Shown one piece after another: positions 23,604 to 32,180 of a DNA stretch of 32,680 bases. Each line of letters starts with the position of its first letter. Position 1 is the first letter of the stretch. The DNA is taken from NCBI RefSeq assembly GCF_002933855.1, contig NZ_BFAQ01000067.1, positions 1 to 32,680 on the forward strand. The letters are read 5' to 3'. A model generated the notes under the pieces. The model did no database searches, was not told where the DNA came from, and saw only the letters and a program-made list of their open reading frames with translations. This DNA is from Vibrio penaeicida (GTDB taxonomy: Bacteria > Pseudomonadota > Gammaproteobacteria > Enterobacterales > Vibrionaceae). The position numbers and the translations under genes are program-made.

Positions 23604-24143
23604 GTGGAATTAAGGCAAGCGAATTACCAAGATTTCGAGCGAATTGCGCAGTTACATGCGAAAAGCTGGCAACAACATTATCGTGGTCTGGTTACCGATG
23701 CTTATTTAGAGCAATACGCAGAAGACGATAGAGTTATTGTTTGGCAAACACGCTTGACCAACCCGTCGTTTAATCAAAATGTCCTCGTTCTAGAAAATGA
23801 AGGCGACCTTTGTGGGTTCATTTGTATTTATGGCAACCACAATTTCGAATACGGAACCATTATTGATAACCTGCACGTCGACTCTGCCTATCAAGGGCAT
23901 GGTCTTGGCACTAAACTAATGTTAGAAGCGGCTAAATGGGCGGAAAAATATTTCCCAGATTCAGGCGTTTATTTGGAAGTGCTCGAACAAAATGTTGCAG
24001 CGAAACATTTCTATTTGGCACTTGGCGCGACTCAATCTCACCTAAGTGACTGGAGTGCACCTTGTGGCAGCAAAGTGAAAGAAGCCGTATTTACTTGGTC
24101 TTCACCTTCTGTGTTGTTAAAAAAAGCCGAAACGTTTGTATAA
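23604..24143 (+). CDS. GNAT family N-acetyltransferase
   Basis: Acetyl-CoA-dependent transferase of unknown substrate, 179 residues, cytoplasmic. One GNAT domain: the acetyl-CoA loop is in LHVDSAYQGHGLGTKLMLEA (motif A, QxxGxG), followed by YLEVLEQNVAAKHFYLALGA (motif B), near residues 95-145. The start is GTG 23604 because AAGGAGG lies 5 nt upstream; an in-frame ATG at 23583 sits ahead of that sequence and would add seven residues. The gene stands alone and is convergent with another GNAT gene. Confidence 0.85.
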   Translation: MELRQANYQDFERIAQLHAKSWQQHYRGLVTDAYLEQYAEDDRVIVWQTRLTNPSFNQNVLVLENEGDLCGFICIYGNHNFEYGTIIDNLHVDSAYQGHGLGTKLMLEAAKWAEKYFPDSGVYLEVLEQNVAAKHFYLALGATQSHLSDWSAPCGSKVKEAVFTWSSPSVLLKKAETFV

Positions 24144-24154
24144 CGCTTTTTTAA
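24117..24154. terminator. Possible AT-rich terminator between convergent acetyltransferase genes
   Basis: TTAAAAAAAGC (24117-24127) can pair with GCTTTTTTAA (24145-24154) across a loop of about 17 nt, with the T-run giving a U-tract on either strand. It overlaps the last codons of the plus-strand acetyltransferase gene. The stem has few GC pairs, so this is a weak call. Confidence 0.3.
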
Positions 24155-24215
24155 GCTTGCACTAGAATAGGTGGCCTCAGAGCGTTTTGGTTTGAAGTGT
24201 TCTAGAACTGTTGAA

Positions 24216-24746
24216 TTAGCCCGCTAGTGAATCGATATCGAACCGATAAAAGTCTGTATCATCTGAATTTGACTCGGTTCGATAAAACCCTAGCTTTAGG
24301 AGAAAAGAAGACGACGCAACGTTGTTTTTCTCGACCCCACCAATTAAAGCTCGCACTTGTTTGTTTTGTTTGCACCAACCAAGCAACCCCCCAAGCATCT
24401 CTTTTGCCAAGCCCTTACCTTGATGCGTTTCACCAAGAAGATACCCCAAATGAAGTTCGTCGTTATCGGACTGATATAAAAATATGAAACCACATAAAGT
24501 GTCTTCCGGTGTTAGGTAGATCGCGAGTGCTTGACCGTCTTCGGTGATTTTCTTCACCCACGACTCTGCCTTTGCGGTGTCATCGATTCCTTGAAAATAA
24601 GGGGGAAGTGCAGCCGTTACGTTTGGTGTAAGTATGTCGATTACATCACGAATGAATTCGCTATCGTGCCCAAATGAAGCCACGACAGTTTTAGTCACAA
24701 GACGCTTGGTAGAAAATACAGAGCTATCGTGGGTATATGTTGACAT
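24216..24746 (-). CDS. GNAT family N-acetyltransferase at the end of the purine operon
   Basis: Single GNAT domain of 176 residues. LGYLLGETHQGKGLAKEMLGGLL (split as LGYLLGE, then THQGKGLAKEM) is motif A with the acetyl-CoA loop QGKGLA, and VEKNNVASSSFLLKLGF is motif B. The fold resembles RimJ/RimL-type enzymes. The start at 24746 leaves 13 nt after guaD; an earlier ATG at 24812 would put 53 nt inside guaD and is less likely. It is the last gene of the xdhABC-guaD run in the same direction. No role for an acetyltransferase in guanine breakdown is established, so its substrate is open. Confidence 0.8.
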   Translation of the reverse strand: MSTYTHDSSVFSTKRLVTKTVVASFGHDSEFIRDVIDILTPNVTAALPPYFQGIDDTAKAESWVKKITEDGQALAIYLTPEDTLCGFIFLYQSDNDELHLGYLLGETHQGKGLAKEMLGGLLGWCKQNKQVRALIGGVEKNNVASSSFLLKLGFYRTESNSDDTDFYRFDIDSLAG

Positions 24747-24759
24747 GAGGTTCTCGATT

Positions 24760-26076
24760 TCAATTGGGTGTATTTGAAGAATAAACGTTTTTACCCATAA
24801 TGTATGTCTCACATACGGTTCTGTCGTCGCCTAGGCTCATCAATACAAACAACTTTTCTTCCAGCGTTTTGGTTTGGTTCATGCGAAATTTCATAAGTTG
24901 CGTTGCGTGCAGATCCAACACCACAAAATCCGCTTCTTTGCCTACTTCTAGGTTTCCGATTTTGCCCTCTAGGTGCAAGGCTTTTGCACCACCAAGTGTG
25001 GCCAAATAAAGTGATTTTATCGGATGGAGCTTTTCCTGCTGTAATTGCATGACTTTATAGGCTTCACTCATGGTTTGCAGAATGGAAAAGCTCGTTCCTG
25101 CGCCTACATCGGTGCCCATGCCTACTCGAATGCCAAATTGCTCAAGCTTTGGGAGCCGAAACAACCCCGACCCTAAAAACAGGTTGGATGTGGGGCAAAA
25201 GGCAATGGCAGATTGAGTGTCTGCCAACCGCTGGCATTCGCAATCCGACAAATGAATACCGTGGGCAAACACGGAACGTTTGTGCAGTAACCCATAGTGA
25301 TCGTAGACATCTAGGTAACTTTCTCTTTCAGGGAAAAGCTCCAACACCCAATCGATTTCCTTTTTGTTTTCGGAAAGGTGAGTGTGCATATAAACGTCTG
25401 GGTATTCTTTTAGGAGTTTCCCAACCGTTGCGAGTTGTTCGGCTGTGCTGGTGGGGGCAAACCTTGGTGTAACAGCGTAGTGCAAACGAGAACGTTTATG
25501 CCACTTTTCGATAAGTGCTTTGGAATCGGCGTAACCCGACTCCGGTGTGTCTGTTAGGGAATCGGGCGCGTTTCTGTCCATTAACACTTTGCCCGCGATC
25601 ATTCTAAGGTTGCGTCGTTCTGCCTCTTCAAAGAAGACATCAACCGACTGTTTGTGCACGGTGCCGAATACCAACGCCGTGGTTGTGCCATTGCTTGCCA
25701 GTTCATCCAAGAATAGTTTGGCAACTTGCCGCGCGTATTCTGGGTCTTTGAACCTCAGCTCCTCTGGGAATGTATAGTTTTCGAGCCAATCCAAAAGCTG
25801 TTCACCGTAGGAGGCAATCATCCCTGTTTGTGGATAGTGAATATGAGTATCAATAAACCCCGAGGTGATCAGCTTGTTTTCAAACAGCGTGATTTTTATT
25901 GCAGGTGACAGCGTAGGTAAGATGGTTTTCGCATCGCCGATTTGATCGATAATGCCATCTTTAACGACGATTATGCTGTCTTCAAAATACTGATATGAGT
26001 TTTCCAAACCCACTTCCTGTGGATCTGCCACACTGTGCAGCACGGCGCTACGAAAAGCGTGCGTTGTGGTCGTCAT
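24760..26076 (-). CDS. guaD: Guanine deaminase GuaD
   Basis: Zinc amidohydrolase converting guanine to xanthine and ammonia, feeding the xanthine dehydrogenase encoded upstream. The 438-residue length suits the family. Metal and catalytic residues are visible: the HxH pair in FIDTHIHYPQTG (residues 78-80), the guanine-deaminase stretch LLDWLENYTFPEE, a histidine in MHTHLSENKKEIDWV, another in VFAHGIHLSD, and the aspartate in GMGTDVGAGTS. AAAGGA is well placed before the ATG. It follows xdhC by 30 nt in the same operon. Confidence 0.95.
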   Translation of the reverse strand: MTTTTHAFRSAVLHSVADPQEVGLENSYQYFEDSIIVVKDGIIDQIGDAKTILPTLSPAIKITLFENKLITSGFIDTHIHYPQTGMIASYGEQLLDWLENYTFPEELRFKDPEYARQVAKLFLDELASNGTTTALVFGTVHKQSVDVFFEEAERRNLRMIAGKVLMDRNAPDSLTDTPESGYADSKALIEKWHKRSRLHYAVTPRFAPTSTAEQLATVGKLLKEYPDVYMHTHLSENKKEIDWVLELFPERESYLDVYDHYGLLHKRSVFAHGIHLSDCECQRLADTQSAIAFCPTSNLFLGSGLFRLPKLEQFGIRVGMGTDVGAGTSFSILQTMSEAYKVMQLQQEKLHPIKSLYLATLGGAKALHLEGKIGNLEVGKEADFVVLDLHATQLMKFRMNQTKTLEEKLFVLMSLGDDRTVCETYIMGKNVYSSNTPN

Positions 26077-26106
26077 GTTGCTTCCTTTAGATCATGCCCA
26101 GTGGCT

Positions 26107-26958
26107 CTATGCCTGTTTTGGCTGTGTAATGCGCTGGAGGTCGTCATCTTGTGTGCAACTCTCCTTTGTTTTTGTATCGGCTAATTCTACTTGGTGGTAA
26201 TGAGCTATCAGCTCTCCTGCAACCGATATTGCGATTTCCTCGGGTCGTTTCCCTGGAATATCACTGATGCCAATTGGGCTGGTCATACTGGCGAGCTGAT
26301 TATCGCTGTAACCGCGTTGTCTTAGCCGCATATCGAACTTTTTACGCTTGGTCGATGAACCTATTACGCCAAAATAAGCGCTGTCTCCTCTATCAAGGAT
26401 AGCCCTTGTGAGGTCAAAATCGAGTTGATGATTATGAGTCATCACCAGAAAGTAGCTGTTTTCATGGGCAAAGTTCACTTCTCCAACTGGGTCGTCACTC
26501 ACAAGTTGCTTTATATTTTTAGGCAGTAGGGCAGGGAATTCATTCTCTCGTTGATCGATCCACGTGATCTCAAAATCTAGGGTGGCGATCACGTGAACCA
26601 AGGCTTTAGCAACGTGACCTGCACCGAATAGGTAAAGGTGGCGTTTGCGGGTGCCTATCGGCTCAAAGCACAAGGTCGCCATACCGCCGCAGCATTGCCC
26701 TAAGCGAGCGCCTAGGTTAAACGTGTCGATTTTGACTTCGGTGGCTTTCTCTTCAAGCATCGTTCTGCTTAATTGAGTAGCAATGTGCTCAAGATGTCCA
26801 CCGCCGATAGTGGCAATCAGCCGGTCGGCGGTGATCAGCATTTTTGTTCCAGCCCCTCTAGGCACCGACCCACGTTCATTTAGCACGGTTACCATCACAC
26901 AAGGTTCATTTGCGCTTTCGAGTTTCGCCAGTTCCTGAATCCAGTTATCGCAGTACAT
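26107..26958 (-). CDS. xdhC: Xanthine dehydrogenase accessory protein XdhC
   Basis: Chaperone that binds molybdenum cofactor, helps its sulfuration and inserts it into XdhB. The N-terminal XdhC/CoxI domain shows VTVLNERGSVPRGAGTKMLI and LGQCCGGMATL (paired cysteines), and the C-terminal Rossmann-like part begins HLYLFGAGHVAKALVHV. At 283 residues it is the usual size. AGAGGGA precedes the ATG. It sits 27 nt after xdhB and before guaD, the normal order in proteobacterial xdhABC operons. Confidence 0.94.
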   Translation of the reverse strand: MYCDNWIQELAKLESANEPCVMVTVLNERGSVPRGAGTKMLITADRLIATIGGGHLEHIATQLSRTMLEEKATEVKIDTFNLGARLGQCCGGMATLCFEPIGTRKRHLYLFGAGHVAKALVHVIATLDFEITWIDQRENEFPALLPKNIKQLVSDDPVGEVNFAHENSYFLVMTHNHQLDFDLTRAILDRGDSAYFGVIGSSTKRKKFDMRLRQRGYSDNQLASMTSPIGISDIPGKRPEEIAISVAGELIAHYHQVELADTKTKESCTQDDDLQRITQPKQA

Positions 26959-26985
26959 AACTTGTCCCTCTTAGTAACGCGGTGA

Positions 26986-29385
26986 CTATGCAGTTTTCTT
27001 GCTTGAGCTTTTCGCGCTTTCACGCACCTTTTCGATTGCCATAAGGACTCGTTCGGGTGTGGCTGGCGTGTCTAAATGAGGGCGAACGTTTTCGCTTACG
27101 CCATTTTCTACAATCACATATCGAATGGCATCTTTCAGTGCGCTCCATACCGACATAGCAAGCATAAACGGAGGTTCGCCCACGGCTTTTGAGTGAAAAA
27201 CGGTGTCTTCTGGATTTTGTCTGTTTTGCAGTAAATGTGTTCTAAAATCGATAGGCATATCCGCCACCGCTGGAATCTTATAGCTGGCAGGACCGTTCGT
27301 CGTCAGCCTACCTTCATCATTCCAAACCAGTTCTTCTGTTGTAAGCCAGCCCGCGCCCTGAACAAATGCGCCTTCAACCTGACCAATATCAATTGCGGGG
27401 TTCAGTGATGCACCGACATCGTGTAGAAGATCGGCGCGCAAAATCTTGTATTCACCTGTTAGTGTATCGACGATGACTTCCGAGCAAGACGCGCCATAAG
27501 CGAAGTAATAAAACGGTCTGCCTTTGGCTTTTTCGTGATCGTAGTAAATTTTGGGGGTTCGGTAGAAACCCGTGCTAGAAAGCGACACTTGGTTGAAGTA
27601 CGCCAGTTGAATGAACTCATCAAATTCGATAAGGGTTTTGCCCGCCTGAATGATGCCGTTCTTGAATCGGACGTCTTCCGGTGCAACCTTGAAGTGCTCG
27701 CTGGCGAAGTTCACCAAACGTACTTTGATGTGTCGCGCTGCGTTTTGTGCTGCTTTGCCGTTCAAATCGGTGCCCGAAGATGCTGCCGTTGGTGATGTGT
27801 TTGGGACTTTTTCAGTATTGGTGGCGGTGATCTGAATACGGCTGATATCAACCTGAAATTCCTCTGCGACAATTTGCGCCACTTTGGTATTCAAACCTTG
27901 TCCCATTTCCGTGCCACCGTGGTTTAGGTGAATACTGCCATCGGTGTAGATGTGGATAAGCGCGCCAGCTTGATTCAAAAAAGAGGCGGTGAAGGAGATT
28001 CCAAACTTAACCGGTGTGATGGCTAAGCCTTTCTTTAGAATAGGGCTTTGTTTGTTGAATTCGTTGATCTCCTCGCGACGCTGGTAGTAGTCGCTACTTT
28101 CAATCAACTGTTCAGTGATCTCTGGCATAAAATCACTGTCTTCAACCGTTTGGAAATAATGAGTAACGTTACGTTCGTTTTTTCCGTAGTAGTTCGCTTG
28201 GCGCACTTCCAAGGCGTCTTTGTTCAGATAAGCTGCTATGTCGTCCATGATGTGTTCAATGGTCATCATGCCTTGAGGTCCACCAAACCCACGAAATGCG
28301 GTGTTGGATGCGGTGTTGGTTTTGCAGCGATAACCCGTAACCGTTGCCTCACCCAAGTAGTAAGCGTTGTCTGAGTGGAACATGGCGCGATCGACTATAG
28401 AGCTTGATAAATCAGGTGAGTAACCACAGTTACCTGCCACGTCGATCTCGATACCCGTTATCGTTCCTTGATCGTCAAACCCTACTTTGTACTGGTTGTA
28501 GAACGGGTGACGTTTCCCCGTCATCATCATATCTTCGGTTCGGAACAATCGCATTTTGGTGGGGCGATTGGTCAATTTAGCAATCACCGACGCCATGCAT
28601 GCTGGATAGGACGATTGGGTTTCTTTCCCACCAAATCCACCGCCCATGCGGCGTACATCAATGAGCACTTTGTGCATGGGAGTACCCAATACGCCAGCAA
28701 CCAGTTTTTGAATTTCGGTTGGGTTTTGGGTGGAAGAGTGGACGATCATGCCACCGTCTTCTGTTGGCATAACGGTGGCGATTTGAGTTTCTAGATAGAA
28801 ATGTTCTTGCCCGCCCACATGCAAGCTGCCTTCAAGCACATGTTTTGAATGAGCAATGGCTGCTTTAGAATTCCCTCGCTTTTGCTGGTGGGTATCGGTG
28901 ACAAACAGTTTTTTCTCTAACGCTTCTTCTACGTCTAAAACGGCGGGCAGTATTTCATACTCGATAACTGCTGCATGTGCCGCTTTTCTTGCAACTTCAA
29001 GATCGTTGGCTGCAACGGTAATAACAGGTTGCCCAACGTATTCCACTTTGCCATCAGCGAGTAGAGGATCCCCTGGCAATATTGCGCCAATATCTAAGTT
29101 GCCAGGAATGTCTTGGCTGGTAATTGCGATGGCAACGCCTTCAAATTCGTAGCATGGAGAAAGGTCGATACTAAGAATGTTGGCGTGCGCGTGGGGGCTG
29201 AGTAACGCGTAGGCGTGCAGTTGATTTGGGAATTCTAGTTTATCGTCGATGTATTTGGCTTCGCCTGTCACCTGAAGGGCAGCGCTGTCGTGTTTCACGC
29301 TTTTGCCTACGCCTGTTTTTAGATCTTGTTTGAATAACGCCACCATTTCTTTGTGGCTCATGGTTGTTTTTGGCGCGTTAGACAT
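26986..29385 (-). CDS. xdhB: Xanthine dehydrogenase molybdopterin-binding subunit XdhB
   Basis: Large subunit (799 aa) carrying the molybdenum cofactor where hypoxanthine and xanthine are hydroxylated to urate. Family signatures are intact: GEAKYIDD at the N-terminal a/b hammerhead, RMGGGFGGKETQSS (the substrate-contacting Glu), FRGFGGPQGM (the Arg of the active site), GTEMGQGLNTK, and VGEPPFMLAMSVW with the catalytic Glu. All three residues needed for purine turnover are therefore present. The start overlaps the end of xdhA by 8 nt, so the subunits are probably translated in a coupled way. Confidence 0.95.
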   Translation of the reverse strand: MSNAPKTTMSHKEMVALFKQDLKTGVGKSVKHDSAALQVTGEAKYIDDKLEFPNQLHAYALLSPHAHANILSIDLSPCYEFEGVAIAITSQDIPGNLDIGAILPGDPLLADGKVEYVGQPVITVAANDLEVARKAAHAAVIEYEILPAVLDVEEALEKKLFVTDTHQQKRGNSKAAIAHSKHVLEGSLHVGGQEHFYLETQIATVMPTEDGGMIVHSSTQNPTEIQKLVAGVLGTPMHKVLIDVRRMGGGFGGKETQSSYPACMASVIAKLTNRPTKMRLFRTEDMMMTGKRHPFYNQYKVGFDDQGTITGIEIDVAGNCGYSPDLSSSIVDRAMFHSDNAYYLGEATVTGYRCKTNTASNTAFRGFGGPQGMMTIEHIMDDIAAYLNKDALEVRQANYYGKNERNVTHYFQTVEDSDFMPEITEQLIESSDYYQRREEINEFNKQSPILKKGLAITPVKFGISFTASFLNQAGALIHIYTDGSIHLNHGGTEMGQGLNTKVAQIVAEEFQVDISRIQITATNTEKVPNTSPTAASSGTDLNGKAAQNAARHIKVRLVNFASEHFKVAPEDVRFKNGIIQAGKTLIEFDEFIQLAYFNQVSLSSTGFYRTPKIYYDHEKAKGRPFYYFAYGASCSEVIVDTLTGEYKILRADLLHDVGASLNPAIDIGQVEGAFVQGAGWLTTEELVWNDEGRLTTNGPASYKIPAVADMPIDFRTHLLQNRQNPEDTVFHSKAVGEPPFMLAMSVWSALKDAIRYVIVENGVSENVRPHLDTPATPERVLMAIEKVRESAKSSSKKTA

Positions 29386-30826
29386 AAGACGTTACCCTAG
29401 TTTCGATCGTATTATTTTGGTGGACTGATTCTATATAAAAGCGTCGGAGCAGGTTTGCTGCACTTAAAGCGCGGTATTCCTTGGTCGCACGGAAATCGCT
29501 CAACGGCTCAAAGTCGTCCACAATGGTTTTCATCGCAGCAAGTATTGTTTCTTCTGTCCAAGCTTTATCCACTAGTGCTTGCTCGCAGTGGGTTGCGCGT
29601 TTGGGGGTTGCTGCCATACCACCAAATGCGATCAGCGCCTGTTTCACTACGCCATTCTCTATGGTTAAGTTAAACGCACCACAGACTGCTGAGATGTCAT
29701 CGTCTAAACGTTTTGAAATTTTGTACGCCTTAAACGTTTGTTCTGCCGCCAGAAGCGGAATATGGATGGATTCAATAAACTCACTTGGCTGCTGCGCCGT
29801 CACTTTGTAACTCACGAAATAATCTTCTAACAACATAAGCCGAGAAGACTCTCCACGGCGCAGTGACAGTTGAGCACCTAAAGCGATGAGTAAAGGGGGT
29901 GTATCGCCAATCGGAGAGGCATTAGCAATGTTGCCGCCTAGGGTGCCTTGGTTACGTACTTGAAGTGATGCAAATCGATGAAGCAGTTCACCGAAATCTG
30001 GAAAGTGTTGGGCGAGTGACTGGTATGCTTCATTCAGCGTGACGTTAGCCCCTAGTATGAATTGATTGTCTTTAATTTTGCAGCGCTTCATGTCTGCAAC
30101 TGCTGCGATGCTAATTAGGGTTTCAATAGGGCGTCTAAACTGAGTCACTTCCAAAGCGAGATCGGTTCCCCCTGCAACCAACTTAGCGCTGGGATGACGC
30201 ATATACAGTTCCGCCAATTCGTCTGTGTTTGTTGGGAGGAAGGCATGGTAATCACCGCATTGCAATTCCCCTTTTTCGATGGAAAGGGCGCTGAGTTTGA
30301 TGATGGTCTCTTGTTCTAATATTGAAAATAGATCTTTGAGTTGTTGGTTACTGTTGAGTGACAGTGCCGCTTCAATAATTGGACGATAGCCTGTACATCG
30401 GCATAAGTTGCCTGCAAGTGCTTCCAATACATCGTGCTTGGATGCTATTGGTTTGTTCTTGATGAGTGCAAACATAGACATGATAAAGCCAGGCGTGCAA
30501 AAACCGCATTGTGAGCCGTGATAGTCCACCATTGCCTGTTGTACTGGATGCAAGCACCCATTTGGATTTTTTAGATCTTCAACGGTGATCAACTGTTTTC
30601 CGTGTAGAGACGAAACGAAAGTCAGGCACGAGTTAATAGATTGATAGACCAATTTTCCATCGATCACTTCACCTAGCACAACGGTACATGCGCCACAATC
30701 ACCAGAACCGCATCCTTCTTTTGTTCCGGTTTTATTCAGTTGTGTACGCACGTATTGTAAGACAGTTGTGTTCGGCGACACATCTTCAATGTGTTTTACG
30801 GATTGGTTAAGCAAAAACGAAATCAC
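29378..30826 (-). CDS. xdhA: Xanthine dehydrogenase iron-sulfur/FAD subunit XdhA
   Basis: Small subunit passing electrons from the molybdenum site through two 2Fe-2S clusters to FAD and NAD. From the GTG start at 30826 (482 aa): first cluster C39, C44, C47 and C67, second cluster C107, C110, C142 and C144 (CGFC and CRCTGY), then the FAD domain from about 190 with LVAGGTDLALEV and GNIANASPIGDTPP. The GTG is chosen because AGGAG lies 5-6 nt upstream and the protein then begins VISFLLN, as in relatives. An ATG at 30868 lies inside a palindrome upstream and would add 14 unrelated residues. First gene of the purine operon. Confidence 0.92.
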   Translation of the reverse strand: MISFLLNQSVKHIEDVSPNTTVLQYVRTQLNKTGTKEGCGSGDCGACTVVLGEVIDGKLVYQSINSCLTFVSSLHGKQLITVEDLKNPNGCLHPVQQAMVDYHGSQCGFCTPGFIMSMFALIKNKPIASKHDVLEALAGNLCRCTGYRPIIEAALSLNSNQQLKDLFSILEQETIIKLSALSIEKGELQCGDYHAFLPTNTDELAELYMRHPSAKLVAGGTDLALEVTQFRRPIETLISIAAVADMKRCKIKDNQFILGANVTLNEAYQSLAQHFPDFGELLHRFASLQVRNQGTLGGNIANASPIGDTPPLLIALGAQLSLRRGESSRLMLLEDYFVSYKVTAQQPSEFIESIHIPLLAAEQTFKAYKISKRLDDDISAVCGAFNLTIENGVVKQALIAFGGMAATPKRATHCEQALVDKAWTEETILAAMKTIVDDFEPLSDFRATKEYRALSAANLLRRFYIESVHQNNTIETRVTSYV

Positions 30827-30860
30827 GGCTTCTCCTAGCACTGTATCGATCAATAAAAAC

Positions 30861-30874
30861 TGACCCATTGGTCA
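30861..30874 (-). promoter_or_regulatory. Candidate RutR-like/TetR-type operator 1 upstream of xdhA
   Basis: Read on the minus strand, TTGACCAATGGGTCAG; the 14-bp core is a palindrome TGACC-N4-GGTCA. It resembles the TTGACCA-N2-TGGTCAA consensus reported for RutR of E. coli, a TetR-family regulator responding to pyrimidines. It lies about 35 bp upstream of the xdhA GTG. No regulator gene is adjacent. Confidence 0.5.
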
Positions 30875-30888
30875 AGTTTTGAATAAAC

Positions 30889-30902
30889 TGACTCAATGGT
30901 CA
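30889..30902 (-). promoter_or_regulatory. Candidate RutR-like/TetR-type operator 2 upstream of xdhA
   Basis: Read on the minus strand, TTGACCATTGAGTCAG, a second copy of the palindrome with one mismatch between arms. Its centre is 28 bp from that of operator 1. Two copies next to the start of an operon fit a repressor covering the promoter. Confidence 0.5.
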
Positions 30903-31503
30903 ACAATTTGTTAACGTTTTTTGTACATTTATTAGATTTGAGGCGTTGCTTTTGGTTCGTGTTTACGCCAAGTAACTTCAAGATTCTTGGCTTTGTGGTA
31001 ACGAATTGGTGTTCCAGAAAGGTACTTATAAAAGCCGATAAACAATAATTGGCAATCAAGCATGGAAATATTTTTCATACTTTAAGTGATGTTATTTTTC
31101 TGATGAAATTGGCATAAGGATAAATTATTATAAAAAACTTTAGAATGAGATTTAATTTAGATTTTAATAATAAATTTATTATATTTTTTACCTTAAATAT
31201 TAGACGGTATCAGTCGCTCTTTTTTCCTTGGTGATAATGTAACTCATTGTTATTAAGCACTATAAATTTCTAAGATTAACTAATCTATGTATATTCTAAA
31301 TGAAAGTAATAGAGCTTTATCTATTTCTTTGTGAAATATATTTATTCTTTTTATTTTTAAAATTCATTCACAAAAGCAATAAATACACATAATGTTACAT
31401 TTATTTTGTTTGTATTGAAGGCTAACATGTTTCTCTATATATATTTGGACTTAAGGTTAGTTAATAATATCGAACAAATTAAATGACAACTTGGAAGCGA
31501 AAA
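30903..31503. other. AT-rich divergent intergenic region
   Basis: About 600 bp with no recognisable gene between the purine operon and the heme-binding protein gene. It includes inverted copies TTTGTGAA (31328-31335) and TTCACAAA (31367-31374) about 130 bp upstream of the plus-strand gene, which could be regulator half-sites. A minus-strand open frame near 30850-31059 runs through the xdhA operators and looks non-coding. Confidence 0.5.
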
Positions 31504-32124
31504 ATGAAGAAGTACCTTGTAGCAGTAATGACGGCAGCCTTATCTCTGCCCGCCGCAGCAAACCATTCAGAAATTGGAGGGATGGATTTTGGTCCATTGG
31601 CATCACTTGTTGGTACATGGAAATCGGCAGAAACAGGTGGTGTAGATATTGCGCCTGCTCAAAAAGGGACTCCACAAGGTGAAGGTGCCCCCGCTGTTAC
31701 GCCATTTTATGAAGTGATTACATTTGAAGTTGCAGCCGATGCAGTTAATGCAAGTTCGCAAAGCCTTGTTGCTCTGTATTATAAGCAAGAAGTTTTCAGA
31801 AAAGCGGACGACACGAAGTTTCACGACCAGCGCGGCTATTTTATCTACGATGCTGATAATCAAATTGTTTACAACTCCTTCTGTGTTCCTCGCACAACGT
31901 GTGTAACGGCAGAGGGGCAAGCGGGTAAACAGATGACGCTTACAGCGTCTAAGCGCGGGATTGCAGAGTCAAATTTCATGACAGATAACGCAACGACTAC
32001 CGGGTTCTCCATGACCATCTCAATTGAAGATGAAAAACTGACTTATTCACAAAATACCGTTTTGAATATTTATGGGAAAGCGATGGCGCATACAGATTCC
32101 AGTACTTTGTATAAAGTGAAGTAA
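31504..32124 (+). CDS. Secreted nitrobindin-like heme-binding beta-barrel protein
   Basis: Small protein of 206 residues with a Sec signal peptide (KKYLVAVMTAALSLPAAA before NHSE), so periplasmic or secreted. The mature part resembles the heme-binding beta-barrel (nitrobindin/THAP4-like, fatty-acid-binding-protein fold) family: PLASLVGTWKS at the start, then YEVITFEV, HDQRGYFIYDADNQIVYN, and a C-terminal segment YGKAMAHTDSSTLYKV whose histidine is at the place of the family's heme ligand. Two cysteines in FCVPRTTCVT could form a disulfide. The start is taken at 31504, with GGAAG 6-7 nt upstream; an earlier ATG at 31483 would spoil the signal peptide. Physiological role unknown; nitric-oxide or peroxynitrite chemistry is known for cytoplasmic relatives. 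Confidence 0.78.
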   Translation: MKKYLVAVMTAALSLPAAANHSEIGGMDFGPLASLVGTWKSAETGGVDIAPAQKGTPQGEGAPAVTPFYEVITFEVAADAVNASSQSLVALYYKQEVFRKADDTKFHDQRGYFIYDADNQIVYNSFCVPRTTCVTAEGQAGKQMTLTASKRGIAESNFMTDNATTTGFSMTISIEDEKLTYSQNTVLNIYGKAMAHTDSSTLYKVK

Positions 32125-32157
32125 AAGCTTACTCAACATTCTAAGTTTTTATCATAG

Positions 32158-32180
32158 AAAGCATCCATAGGGTGCTTTTT
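32158..32180 (+). terminator. Rho-independent terminator of the heme-binding protein gene
   Basis: AAAGCATCC (32158-32166) pairs with GGGTGCTTT (32170-32178), including one G-T wobble, around a 3-nt loop and ends in TTTTT. It lies 34 nt after the stop codon. Confidence 0.8.

Noticed and set aside
27459..28794. Frames on both strands within xdhB
   Set aside because: Shadows of the conserved molybdopterin subunit; the amino-acid content shows no protein family pattern.
30850..31059. Minus-strand open frame of 69 codons upstream of xdhA
   Set aside because: It runs through the two palindromes, has no ribosome-binding site and no recognisable protein features.
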